Assembly (NCBI RefSeq): GCF_022788695.1
Contig: NZ_CP085154.1
Location: forward strand, 1,674,001 to 1,738,000
Reading direction: 5' to 3'
Length of the DNA: 64,000 bases
Source: Pseudosulfitobacter sp. DSM 107133
GTDB taxonomy: Bacteria; Pseudomonadota; Alphaproteobacteria; Rhodobacterales; Rhodobacteraceae
Under the pieces are notes generated by a model that was not told the origin of the DNA, searched no databases, and saw nothing but the letters and a program-made list of their open reading frames with translations. Below, piece after piece: positions 37,221-45,823 of this stretch (positions are counted from its first letter, which is position 1; each line of letters begins with the position of its first letter). Position numbers and translations under genes: made by a program.

Positions 37221-38591
37221 TCAGCCTTTGACTTCGTTGCCGACGACGGTCTGGTCGCCTTTCAGGCCGATGGGCAGGCTTTCGAGGTACGCATTGGGCG
37301 CCTTGCCGTCATAGCCGATGCCGTCGATCACATCGCCAGCAGGCGTGGGCGCCTTGAACCCGTCGCTGTCCCATGGGAAATCGGCCTCGTCTGCCAGACC
37401 TTCATCCACCAGCATGCGGGCGGCTTGCAGGTAGATTTCGGGCTTGTAGACGTCCTTGGCGGTGTCGATGAACCATGCGTCCGATTTCGGTTCGGCAATC
37501 TGGCCCCAGCGGCGCATCTGGGTCAGATACCAGATGGCGTCGGAATAGAACGGGTAGGTGGCGTTGTAGCGAAAGAACACGTTGAAATCGGGCACTTCGC
37601 GGGTGTCACCTTTTTCGTATTCAAAGGTGCCGGTCATCGAGTTCGCGATCACCTCTTCGTCGGCGCCCACATATTCCGAGCGCGACAGGATTTCGACCGC
37701 TTCTTCACGGTTCGCGTTGTCGTTGTCATCCAGCCAGATGGCCGCGCGGATCAGTGCCTTGGTCAGGGCGATGGTGGTGTTTGGGTTGGCTTCGGCAAAT
37801 TCAGCCGAAATGCCAAAGACCTTTTCGGGGTTGTTCTTCCACAGTTCGTAATCGGTGATGACCGGCACGCCGATGCCCTTGAACACCGCCTGCTGGTTCC
37901 ACGGCTCGCCCACGCTGTAGCCATAGATCGTGCCGGCCTCCATCGTGGCGGGCATTTGCGGCGGGGGTGTCACAGACAGCAGCACCTCGGCCCCGATCTG
38001 GCCCGAGGTGTCACCGGGCGAATAATAGCCCGGCAGCAAGCCACCGGCGGCCAGCCAGTAACGCAATTCATAATTGTGGGTCGACACAGGGAACACCATG
38101 CCCATGTTGAACGGCTTGCCCGCGTCGCGATAACTGTCGACCACCGGTTTCAGCGCGCTGGCGCTGATCGGGTGCTGGGGGCGGCCGTCGTCCATCAGCG
38201 CAACATTGGGCTTCATCTGTTCCCATATCTCGTTGGACACCGTGATGCCGTTGCCGTTCAGGTCCATCGAAAAGGGGGTGATGATATGCGCCTTGGTGCC
38301 ATAGCCGATGGTCGCGGCCAGCGGTTGACCTGCCAGCATATGCGCGCCGTCCAGCTGCCCGCCGATCACACCGTCCAGCAGCACCTTCCAGTTGGCCTGT
38401 GCCTGAAGCGTGACAAACAGGCCCTCGTCTTCGAAATAGCCGTTTTCATAGGCCACGGCCAATGGCGCCATATCGGTCAGCTTGATAAAGCCGAAGGTCA
38501 GCTCGTCTTTTTCAAGGTCCAGCAGTTCGGCCATGACTGGGGTGGTGGCCAAGAGGGTCAGGCCGAAGGCCAAAGTTGTAAGGTTTTTCAT
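37221..38591 (-). CDS. nrtA: Nitrate ABC transporter substrate-binding protein
   Basis: 456 residues with signal peptide [21 protein letters not shown]. The mature protein has the NrtA/CmpA fold: [61 protein letters not shown] and [22 protein letters not shown]. It captures nitrate in the periplasm and hands it to NrtB. Start at 38591 chosen for the signal peptide; codons upstream would fall in the leader. The leader before it carries a terminator-like hairpin. Confidence 0.93.
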   Translation of the reverse strand: MKNLTTLAFGLTLLATTPVMAELLDLEKDELTFGFIKLTDMAPLAVAYENGYFEDEGLFVTLQAQANWKVLLDGVIGGQLDGAHMLAGQPLAATIGYGTKAHIITPFSMDLNGNGITVSNEIWEQMKPNVALMDDGRPQHPISASALKPVVDSYRDAGKPFNMGMVFPVSTHNYELRYWLAAGGLLPGYYSPGDTSGQIGAEVLLSVTPPPQMPATMEAGTIYGYSVGEPWNQQAVFKGIGVPVITDYELWKNNPEKVFGISAEFAEANPNTTIALTKALIRAAIWLDDNDNANREEAVEILSRSEYVGADEEVIANSMTGTFEYEKGDTREVPDFNVFFRYNATYPFYSDAIWYLTQMRRWGQIAEPKSDAWFIDTAKDVYKPEIYLQAARMLVDEGLADEADFPWDSDGFKAPTPAGDVIDGIGYDGKAPNAYLESLPIGLKGDQTVVGNEVKG

Positions 38592-38622
38592 TCCCGGTGT
38601 CCTTTTATAGGTGCGAAACGAC

Positions 38623-38682
38623 AAAAGCCGCCCGATCCAAGCTGCACACGAAACGTTGTGCGCGGTGAATCGAGCGGCTTTG
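38623..38682 (-). promoter_or_regulatory. Leader hairpin before nrtA, probable NasT-controlled attenuator
   Basis: On the minus strand AAAGCCGCTCGAT pairs with ATCGGGCGGCTTT over 13 positions, followed by a T-rich stretch, as in an intrinsic terminator. Inside its loop GCACA-ACGTTTCG-TGTGC forms a second hairpin. It lies about 30 bases before nrtA and directly downstream of the genes for NasT and NasS. Known NasT/NasR proteins bind tandem hairpins in such leaders and prevent termination when nitrate is present. Confidence 0.75.
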
Positions 38683-38792
38683 CTCTGAAATCTGGGGTCA
38701 TCGCCATTGACGACCGAGGGGGCTTCGATGCCCGTGATTACAGGCTAAGGGTTGCTTCGGTGTGCGGTCAAAACAGAATGGCGGTTTGGGGG

Positions 38793-38814
38793 GTAAAAAT
38801 TGCTGCGGCGCAGC
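38793..38814 (-). terminator. Terminator candidate after nasS
   Basis: On the minus strand GCTGC-GCC-GCAGC is followed by AATTTTTAC, six bases after the nasS stop. It would separate the nasTS transcript from the nrtA leader. Confidence 0.6.
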
Positions 38815-38820
38815 GGATGC

Positions 38821-40011
38821 CTAAGAATTGAGCGGTTTTTCGGGGGGCGAGTCAAAGATTTGACCATCGAAAAATGCATCCGGTCCCAAAATCATATGTC
38901 CTCGGGTCGAAGAGACGGCAGTTTCATGGGACATCGCGCCTTCCAGTTTCTCGGAAGCACCGGGCAGGTCGACACCAATCGGCCCCAGCGCGGTGCGGTA
39001 CATATCACTGCGAAAACTGCTGCGGGCGGCGTCCATCGCGGGGCCGGGGGCAACGCCGTGCAGGTCGGCAATTTGCGCTGCAATCCACGCCGCCTGCGAG
39101 CGCCACGGGAAATTGGCGGCCTGTTTGTGAAACAGCAGGAAATTGGGCGTTTCGACCGGCACGCGCCCCGATGCGGTGACGATTCTGCCGGTGATGGCCG
39201 GTTCGATCACCTGTTCGGGCAGGTTCAGGTGCTGGCTGCGGGTCAGGATCTCGATCGCCAATGGTTTGTTGTCTGCCTTGTCCAGCCAGCGGGTGGCATG
39301 ATGCACCGCGCGCAGCAGGGCGTGGCAGGTTTCGGCGTGGGTCCAAGTAAAGTCATGACGCACCCCCAACACCTTTTCCGGCGCAAACTGCCAGATCGCA
39401 GAGCCGGGCAAGACCAGCGTTGCGCCGCCGCGCTGCACCGCGACCGAGCCCCACGGCTCGCCCACACAGAACAGATCCAGTTCGTTGTTCTGCAACGCCT
39501 CGGCCATGCGGGGCGGCGGCACCGAGATAATCTGGATGCTGTCGTCGGTAAATCCGGGGTGGCTGCGCAGCCAGTGGTTCAGCAGCAGCCGGTGCATCGA
39601 AAACGGAAACGGCACGCCAATGCGCAGCGGCCCGTTGGCGGCGGCAAACAGGGCGTTGGCGGCAAGGGCGGGGTTGGCGAAATCATCGGCCCAGCCAGCG
39701 GCGCGCATCCGGTTGGCAATGCTCTGCGAGGCGCCGATGACGGTGCCGTTGACCGACAGCACCATCAGCGCATCAATGCGCGCAGGCAGCCCGCCCAGTC
39801 CCAGCGTCATGCTGACCGGCATCGGTGACAGCATATGCGCCGCATCCAGATGGCGCAGCGCCAACATGTCGCGCAGCGCCGACCAGGACGGCTGTTCGAT
39901 CAGATTAAGCCGCAGGCCTTCTTCGGCGGCAAACTTCAGCTCTTGGGCGATAATCAGCGGCGCACTGTCGACCAGCGGCAGATACCCGCAATTCACGTCC
40001 CGCACCTTCAT
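38821..40011 (-). CDS. nasS: Nitrate sensor protein NasS (NrtA-like, cytoplasmic)
   Basis: 396 residues with the same fold as NrtA (LNLIEQPSWSALRDMLALRHLDAAHMLSPMPVSMTLGLGG; VGEPWGSVAVQRGG) but without a signal peptide (it begins MKVRDVNCGYLPLVDSAPLIIA), so it is cytoplasmic. NasS binds nitrate and releases NasT. The start overlaps the nasT stop (40008-40011), consistent with equal amounts of both. A final segment of about 40 residues after the fold is low in similarity. Confidence 0.9.
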   Translation of the reverse strand: MKVRDVNCGYLPLVDSAPLIIAQELKFAAEEGLRLNLIEQPSWSALRDMLALRHLDAAHMLSPMPVSMTLGLGGLPARIDALMVLSVNGTVIGASQSIANRMRAAGWADDFANPALAANALFAAANGPLRIGVPFPFSMHRLLLNHWLRSHPGFTDDSIQIISVPPPRMAEALQNNELDLFCVGEPWGSVAVQRGGATLVLPGSAIWQFAPEKVLGVRHDFTWTHAETCHALLRAVHHATRWLDKADNKPLAIEILTRSQHLNLPEQVIEPAITGRIVTASGRVPVETPNFLLFHKQAANFPWRSQAAWIAAQIADLHGVAPGPAMDAARSSFRSDMYRTALGPIGVDLPGASEKLEGAMSHETAVSSTRGHMILGPDAFFDGQIFDSPPEKPLNS

Positions 40012-40592
40012 CGCAACAGATCCGCCGAGGTGACCAGCGCCTGTGCCACGTCGATCACCTTGCGGCCCTGATCCATCGCGGTCTTGCGCAGCAGCGCATA
40101 GGCCGCGTCTTCGGGAATGCCACGCGCCTGCATCAACAGCCCCTTGGCGCGGTCGATGGTCTTGCGATCCACCAGCGCACGTTTGGCCGCGCTCAGCTCG
40201 GACTGCATCTTGCTCATCATGTTGAACCGCGCGATGGCGGTTTGCAGCACCGGCTTGATCCGGTTCTTTTGCAACCCGTCCACCACATAGGCGCTCAGCC
40301 CCGCGCTGATGGCCGCGTGGGTCAGGTCTTCGTCGGTCTGGTCGACAAACATGGCGACGGGGCGGGCGCGGGCATCGCTGGCGATGCTCAACTGCTCCAG
40401 CGCGTCGCGGTCGGGGCTGGCAATGTCGATCAGCACGATGTCCGGGTTGATCTGCGCAACCGTTTCGGTGATGCGCGCAGCATCTGCCACCACCGTTACA
40501 TCGCCCCAACCGCCGGACCTGAGGGCATCCATAATGTCCTCGGCACGTTTGGGGTCGGCCTCGACAACCAGAATTTTCACCGCGTGATCCAT
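40008..40592 (-). CDS. nasT: ANTAR-type response regulator NasT (transcription antiterminator)
   Basis: 194 residues: a receiver-like domain (VKILVVEADPKRAEDIMDALR) and a C-terminal ANTAR RNA-binding domain of about 55 residues (ALVDRKTIDRAKGLLMQARGIPEDAAYALLRKTAMDQGRKVIDVAQ). ANTAR domains bind paired hairpins in mRNA leaders. NasS presumably holds it inactive without nitrate. It is the first gene of the nitrate cluster and divergent from the phosphatase gene at 40747. The RNA target is likely the hairpin at 38623-38682. Confidence 0.93.
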   Translation of the reverse strand: MDHAVKILVVEADPKRAEDIMDALRSGGWGDVTVVADAARITETVAQINPDIVLIDIASPDRDALEQLSIASDARARPVAMFVDQTDEDLTHAAISAGLSAYVVDGLQKNRIKPVLQTAIARFNMMSKMQSELSAAKRALVDRKTIDRAKGLLMQARGIPEDAAYALLRKTAMDQGRKVIDVAQALVTSADLLR

Positions 40593-40746
40593 GGCCCATG
40601 GCTATCCGATACTGCGCCGAGGGCGAGGGCATATGCACATTTTGCCCGCTCTCGCGTGGCATCTGCCTGTTTTTTGGGCGGATCGCCTGCCCAATCGCAT
40701 CGTTGCGGTCTTGAGTCTGATCGCACCGGGCCTTAGCAAAACGGAT

Positions 40747-41319
40747 ATGAGCCACTATCCCGATCTTTTGATCCTGCGCCACGGCGAAACCGAATGGAAC
40801 CTTGCGGGCCGTATGCAGGGCGCGCTGGACAGCCCGCTGACGGCCAAGGGCCGCGCACAGGCGGCACATCAGGGGGCGCTCCTGGCGGCCTTTGGTTGTG
40901 CGGGCTATCGCTGGTTCGCCTCACCGCAGGGGCGGGCCTGGGACACGGCGCAACTGGCCAATCTGGGGGGGGCCGGGATCACCGCCGATGCGCGACTGGC
41001 CGAGATCACCACCGGCGACTGGACCGGCCTGAGCTTTGACGCGATCCGCGCACAGGCGCCGCACCTGTTTGAACTGGACGAGACGCTGGGCTGGTACGAC
41101 CATGCCCCCGGCGGCGAAGGGCTGGCTTCGGTCGCAGCCCGAACCCGCGCGTTTCTGGAGGGTCTGAACGGCCCCGCGGTGGTTGTCACGCACGGCATCA
41201 CCAGCCGGATTCTGCGCTGTCACCTGCTGGATCAGCCCTGGGAAAGTTTCGACCAGCTTGAAGGCGGGCAGGGGGTGATTTACCACCTGAGCAAAAGACA
41301 GCAAAAAAGACTGTCATAA
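40747..41319 (+). CDS. Histidine phosphatase family (phosphoglycerate mutase-like) protein
   Basis: 190 residues. The catalytic motif LRHGETEWNLAGRMQGALDSPLT lies near residues 10-32 and the second histidine in VVVTHGITSRIL. Members dephosphorylate small phosphoesters; the substrate is not evident. I chose the ATG at 40747 because it gives MSHYPDLLILRHGE, typical for the family; a longer frame from 40591 would overlap the nasT promoter region. Confidence 0.9.
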   Translation: MSHYPDLLILRHGETEWNLAGRMQGALDSPLTAKGRAQAAHQGALLAAFGCAGYRWFASPQGRAWDTAQLANLGGAGITADARLAEITTGDWTGLSFDAIRAQAPHLFELDETLGWYDHAPGGEGLASVAARTRAFLEGLNGPAVVVTHGITSRILRCHLLDQPWESFDQLEGGQGVIYHLSKRQQKRLS

Positions 41320-41363
41320 GGTCTTGAACGCCGCGCGCAAATTGCGCTAGAGAGCGGCACGGC

Positions 41364-41439
<76 letters not shown>

Positions 41440-41540
41440 TTCCTCCCCGTTTCGTTTGGAATACAGGTTTCGTGCGACTGGCGGCCCGACCGACGCGCGC
41501 CATTGCGTGGCACGCTGGGTCGGGAGTTCGAGCCGAACCC

Positions 41541-42317
41541 TCACCCCCGCACTACCGACACCGACTGATACAGCATCTCGGCGGGCACCTGTGATTCCAT
41601 GAATGCGATGTCATAGGCGTCGCGGCCCACGGCGATGACGGCGGTGCTTTCGGGGCTGCACATGCCCGTGGCGTCGACCAGATGCCAGGCGCCTTCCAGC
41701 CAGACTTCGGCCAGCGCGTGAAAATCGGGGGGCGTGATGTCGGGGCTATAGGCGGCCACCATGCGGGCAGGAATTTGCGCCGCGCGGGCCATTGTGCACA
41801 TCAGGTGCGCGTAATCGCGACACACGCCGACGCGCCCTGCAAAGGTTTCCAGAACGCTGGTGTCAGCGTCTGAGCTGCCGGGGACATAGGTCAGTTCGCC
41901 CTCGATCCAGTCGCGGATCGCGGCGATTTTCTGGCCTCCGGCCAGATCACCAAAGCGGCTGTCGACAAAGTGGGTGAACTTGTCAGACTGGCAATACCGC
42001 GACGCGCGCAGATAGGGGATGACCGCCCCCGGAACAAGATGCAGCGGTGCGGCTTGCAGCAGGTGCAGAGGCCGGCTGCTTCGGGTGACGTCAACCTGCG
42101 CGCTATAGGTCAGGTTCATGTCATGGCTGCGCGCGCGGGCGATGATGCGCTGTCCCACGTCGGCATCCCCGGCAAAGCGGCTGACCTCGGTGTCATTGAT
42201 GTTGATATGGGCGTTCACGATCTGCTGCCCGTCGTAATGCGCGGCCTCCAGGGCCAGCAAGACGGTGTTGGGCTGCATGAACCGGTACTGCATCGCGACT
42301 TTGATTTGGATAAGCAT
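41541..42317 (-). CDS. Transglutaminase-like domain protein
   Basis: 258 residues. The second half holds the transglutaminase-like triad: Cys in RVGVCRDYAHLMCTMARAAQIPARMV, His in DFHALAEVWLEGAWHLVDATG, and the Asp in the latter. The N-terminal half is the beta-rich domain seen in this group. Likely a cysteine protease or peptide-modifying enzyme; the target is unknown. There is no signal peptide. Its stop lies about 100 bp after tRNA-Val on the opposite strand. Confidence 0.88.
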   Translation of the reverse strand: MLIQIKVAMQYRFMQPNTVLLALEAAHYDGQQIVNAHININDTEVSRFAGDADVGQRIIARARSHDMNLTYSAQVDVTRSSRPLHLLQAAPLHLVPGAVIPYLRASRYCQSDKFTHFVDSRFGDLAGGQKIAAIRDWIEGELTYVPGSSDADTSVLETFAGRVGVCRDYAHLMCTMARAAQIPARMVAAYSPDITPPDFHALAEVWLEGAWHLVDATGMCSPESTAVIAVGRDAYDIAFMESQVPAEMLYQSVSVVRG

Positions 42318-42575
42318 CCGGTGTCCTGTGGGCTGGCGGTGGCACCTTTGTCAGGTGATACGGCGGTAGATATCCTTGCTGCGGGAAACGCTCCGTTCCA
42401 AATGGCCTATCTGTTCTTGGATAAGGCTTCAATGTCGGCCTGTTCCAGACGACTCTGGCGCGACACGTCTGTAAGGTTGTGCATTTTTGAACATAAAGTT
42501 GATAAACTTGTAAGTTGTGTGCAAATTGATGCGGGTGCATTCTGGTACCAGCCACAACCTGAAAGGAATGACGCC

Positions 42576-43511
42576 ATGAGCTGGAACCCCGCACTTGATC
42601 CCGAAATTCCCATCGGGGATGCCGTTGATGCCATCGAAACCGTTATCGTACCCCGTGCGCGCGACCTGGGCGGATTCGAGGTGCGCCGCGCCCTGCCAGC
42701 GCCCAAGCGGCAGATGGTGGGGCCGTTCATCTTTTTCGACCAGATGGGACCGGTCGAATTTCTGACCGGCAACGGCATTGACGTGCGCCCCCATCCGCAC
42801 ATCGGGCTGGCGACGGTCACCTACCTGTACAAAGGCAAGATTCACCACCGTGACAGTCTGGGCACCGACCAATGGATTGAACCCGGCGCGGTCAACTGGA
42901 TGGTCGCGGGCCATGGAATCACCCATTCGGAACGCACCGACGGTGATGTGCGCGCAACCCCGCACAGCCTGCTGGGGCTGCAAACATGGGTGGCCCTGCC
43001 CGAAAAGGATGAAGAAGCGGGGGCAAGCTTTGAACACGCGGCCAAAGGGGATCTGCCCCTGCTGGAGGGTGAGGGGAAGCAGGTGCGCTTGATTCTGGGC
43101 ACGGCCTATGGCGAGACGGCACCCGTCAAAACATTCTCCGAAACTTTCTATGCCGATGCGTTGCTTGAGGCGGGGGCGTCGATTCCGATGCCGGACAACC
43201 ACGAGGATCGCGGGTTGTACGTGCTGACAGGTTCGGTGTCGGTCGCGGGACAGGTGTTCGAGGCCGGTCAGATGCTGGTGTTTCGCCCCGGCGACCGGAT
43301 CAGCGCCAAAGCTGGAAGTGAGGGCGCACGCGTGATGCTGTTGGGCGGTGCCACAATGGACGGGCCGCGCCACATCTGGTGGAATTTCGTGGCTTCGTCC
43401 AAGGACAAGATCGACGCCGCCAAGGAAGCGTGGCGCGCCGGGGATTGGGCGCACGGGCGTTTCCAGCTTCCGCCGGGGGATGATGCGGAATTTATCCCGG
43501 CACCAGCGTAA
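42576..43511 (+). CDS. Pirin family protein
   Basis: 311 residues, a two-cupin fold. Metal ligands appear in the N-terminal cupin: VRPHPHIGLATVTYLYKGKIHHRDSLG and MVAGHGITHSER. Bacterial pirins may act as quercetinases or redox regulators; the role here is unclear. AAAGGA precedes the ATG at 42576. The 258-bp gap upstream shows only one weak short frame (42407-42484, minus). Confidence 0.9.
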   Translation: MSWNPALDPEIPIGDAVDAIETVIVPRARDLGGFEVRRALPAPKRQMVGPFIFFDQMGPVEFLTGNGIDVRPHPHIGLATVTYLYKGKIHHRDSLGTDQWIEPGAVNWMVAGHGITHSERTDGDVRATPHSLLGLQTWVALPEKDEEAGASFEHAAKGDLPLLEGEGKQVRLILGTAYGETAPVKTFSETFYADALLEAGASIPMPDNHEDRGLYVLTGSVSVAGQVFEAGQMLVFRPGDRISAKAGSEGARVMLLGGATMDGPRHIWWNFVASSKDKIDAAKEAWRAGDWAHGRFQLPPGDDAEFIPAPA

Positions 43512-43645
43512 TCCGGGGCGGCTCGTATCCGTAGTATTACGGAGCAAACCGGCGCTCGTGACATTTTTTTAAAATAAATGGCAGAAACCGAAAAACCCCG
43601 CTTGACGCTTCCGGCTGTGGGCCATAATACCCCCACACGCAGCGG

Positions 43646-43722
43646 GCGGTTGTAGCTCAGTTGGTTAGAGTACCGGCCTGTCACGCCGGGGGTCGCGGGT
43701 TCGAGCCCCGTCAACCGCGCCA
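43646..43722 (+). tRNA. tRNA-Asp (anticodon GTC)
   Basis: Acceptor GCGGTTG/CAACCGC with discriminator G and encoded CCA, D-arm TAGCTCAGTTGGTTAGAGTA, anticodon arm CCGGC-CTGTCAC-GCCGG, T-arm CGGGTTCGAGCCCCG. Anticodon GTC. Confidence 0.97.
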
Positions 43723-43738
43723 CTGCTGCGTAAACAAA

Positions 43739-43764
43739 GACCCGCCAGAAATGGCGGGTCTTTT
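43739..43764 (+). terminator. Terminator after tRNA-Asp
   Basis: GACCCGCCA-GAAA-TGGCGGGTC followed by TTTTGTG. A perfect 9-bp stem. Confidence 0.88.
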
Positions 43765-43809
43765 GTGTTTCAGGAGACAGGAGCTGTGACGCGGATGCGG
43801 CGACTGCGT

Positions 43810-44487
43810 CTAGTCGTATGTGTAGCCCAAAGCCGCTTCCTGTGCCAAATCCAGATGCCTGCGCATGAACTTCATCCCGAAGGCCCCCATTTTCTTGGGT
43901 GTCGCGGGGCGGGTTTCGACCGATGGTTTAAATTTGGATCCCAACCGTTTGACAACAGGCAGGAATTGCGTCTCGCGCGGGGGCAGGCCCAGACCGGCGC
44001 GCAGGGCGTCCAGCGTCATTTCAGGTTCGGCCTGCGCATCTTCCATACGCAGCAGGATCACCGTGCAATCGCGTTGCAGATAGCTGAGCAATCCGCTCAG
44101 CTTGGCGCGGCGCAAGGCGAACAGATTGGCAAAACGCTCACCGGTCAGCGGGTCGCGGTCGTGTTGCAGCGGTTGGCCGACAGTATCCAGCGGCGCGGTT
44201 TTTTCGAAATAGCGCGGGCGGTCCACAATGGTGTCCCACTCGGCGCGGATGAATTCACCGAACTCCAGACTCTGAAGCGCAGGCGTGGTGTGCCAGGGCT
44301 TCTTGTGCATCGACAGCGCCCAGGCATCTGCACTGCGCACACAGGCGATCAGCGCCAGATCGGGGGGGATGGCGGCGGCATGGGGAAAGCCGTGTTTCCA
44401 CCCCAGCGCCTCGGTCGGTTTCAGCGTTGTATTGCGCCCAAGCAGACGTTTTACAAAATTGGTGCCCGAAGACCGCTCTCCCAGCAC
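43810..44487 (-). CDS. Sulfotransferase-like P-loop protein
   Basis: 225 residues from a GTG at 44487. LGERSSGTNFVKRLLGRN is the phosphosulfate-binding-like P-loop of a bacterial sulfotransferase-type family; later VILLRMEDAQAEP and basic C-terminal patches follow. The start is a puzzle: the frame is open for about 85 bases upstream and encodes TITRFQVLGERS, which resembles the first strand of related proteins, but it contains no ATG, GTG or TTG before 44487. The acceptor molecule is unknown. The neighbouring glycosyltransferase suggests surface glycan decoration. Confidence 0.75.
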   Translation of the reverse strand: MLGERSSGTNFVKRLLGRNTTLKPTEALGWKHGFPHAAAIPPDLALIACVRSADAWALSMHKKPWHTTPALQSLEFGEFIRAEWDTIVDRPRYFEKTAPLDTVGQPLQHDRDPLTGERFANLFALRRAKLSGLLSYLQRDCTVILLRMEDAQAEPEMTLDALRAGLGLPPRETQFLPVVKRLGSKFKPSVETRPATPKKMGAFGMKFMRRHLDLAQEAALGYTYD

Positions 44488-44699
44488 TTGAAAGCGGGTG
44501 ATGGTGGTGTCGGGCGCGCGCTGGACGTGCAGGCCGAATGTGGCAAATTTGGCAGGTATCAGCGGTCAGTTCCTCGATCACGGGATTTATTCGCAATTAG
44601 CGATTCTCTTGTAACAGCGAAGCCGTTACGGTGCGAGACAAAGCACCGCCCCTGCAACGAGGGCGGGTCGAGAGCAGAAAATAAGAGCAAGGTGACGTG

Positions 44700-45572
44700 A
44701 TGCAGACAGTGGCTGTGGTAACAATGGTGCGCGACGATGCGTTCTTCCTCAAAGCCTGGCTGCGCCATTACGGCGAAATGTTCGGGCGGCAGAATTGCTA
44801 TGTTATCAACCACGGTTACGGCGAAGAGGTGGCAGAGCTGGCCAAGGGCTGCAACATCATCGGCATTCCGGGTGATCCGCACAAAAACTTTGACGTCAAA
44901 CGCTGGAGCCTGCTGAACAACCTGTTTGGCGGCCTGCGCCGCTATTACAAGCATGTGATCGTGGGCGATGTGGACGAACTGGTGGTGGTCGACCCTCAGG
45001 CCGGTGTGAACCTGCTGCAATGGCTGGAAAAGGCGGACACCGACCGTGTTTACACCCCTGTCGGGCTGGAAGTGATCCACCGTATCGACATCGAGGACCA
45101 GCCGGCAAACGACATGATTCTGGGCCCGCGCCGGCATGTGCGTGTCGCACCGCATTATTCCAAGCCGTCTATCGTCTCGACCCCGGCAAAACTGTCGCGG
45201 GGCGGGCATTTTGCGCAGTATTCCAAGCTGCACACCCCGGACGAGCTGTATTTGATGCACCTGAAGTTCTGCGATTTTGATGCTTACAGCGGCGCAATGG
45301 ACCGCCGGAATGCGGTCAGTGCCGAGGTTGGTGTGAGCTTTAAGCAGGCCAGCATCGGGCGGCACTGGTTCGCTACGGAACGCGGCGAAGACCGCGCGGT
45401 GTTTGAAGGCTTTGCCGAACTGCCGATGCAGGAGGGGTTCGACCTGCGCGCCGTGCGCCGCAAGATGCACCGCAGTTTCAAGGCGCGCGGCGACACCGGG
45501 TTTTATGAATTCGACCGGCCGAACTACAAGGGGCAGTATGTATTGCCCGAGCGGTTCAACGGTATTTTCTAA
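44700..45572 (+). CDS. Glycosyltransferase family 2/92-like protein
   Basis: 290 residues. VAVVTMVRDDAFFLKAWLRHYGEMFG is the nucleotide-sugar entry strand; IVGDVDELVVVD carries the DxD-like metal motif. The length and conserved segments match the DUF4422/GT92-like bacterial proteins that act on surface polysaccharides. AAGG stands 7 bases before ATG 44700; a GTG at 44697 is an alternative. It is divergent from the sulfotransferase-like gene, which fits a shared role in surface glycans. Confidence 0.82.
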   Translation: MQTVAVVTMVRDDAFFLKAWLRHYGEMFGRQNCYVINHGYGEEVAELAKGCNIIGIPGDPHKNFDVKRWSLLNNLFGGLRRYYKHVIVGDVDELVVVDPQAGVNLLQWLEKADTDRVYTPVGLEVIHRIDIEDQPANDMILGPRRHVRVAPHYSKPSIVSTPAKLSRGGHFAQYSKLHTPDELYLMHLKFCDFDAYSGAMDRRNAVSAEVGVSFKQASIGRHWFATERGEDRAVFEGFAELPMQEGFDLRAVRRKMHRSFKARGDTGFYEFDRPNYKGQYVLPERFNGIF

Positions 45573-45677
45573 GCGGTTCCGGGCTGATTTTTGGAATGGA
45601 TTCCAGTGACTTGCGGGCGGTTTTTGATAGATATTGATCGGGAAGAAACGCCCGCCTGGCAGGCGAACGCGACCTGG

Positions 45678-45790
45678 TTGGGACCAGCCCCCAAACGTCA
45701 GATACTTGGGGGCCAGCCCCCAAACGTCAGATAATTGGGGGCTGGCCCCCAAACGTTAGATAATTGGGGGCCAGCCCCCAAACCCCCGGA
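45678..45790. repeat. Tandem array of palindromic 29-bp units
   Basis: Four units start at 45678, 45706, 45735 and 45764. Each carries the 18-bp palindrome TTGGGGGCCAGCCCCCAA (with small changes) followed by ACGTCAGATAA or a variant. Each palindrome can form an 8-bp hairpin. The array lies between the convergent glycosyltransferase and dipeptidase genes. Confidence 0.9.
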
Positions 45791-45823
45791 GTTTACCCGG
45801 CAAGATGAAGGGGCGGGCTTGGG

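Noticed and set aside
42407..42484. 25-codon minus-strand ORF MHNLTDVSRQSRLEQADIEALSKNR
   Set aside because: The peptide looks protein-like, but no ribosome site or homologue is evident; too weak to call.
45678..45790. CRISPR array
   Set aside because: The units are nearly identical throughout, with no variable spacers and no cas genes.
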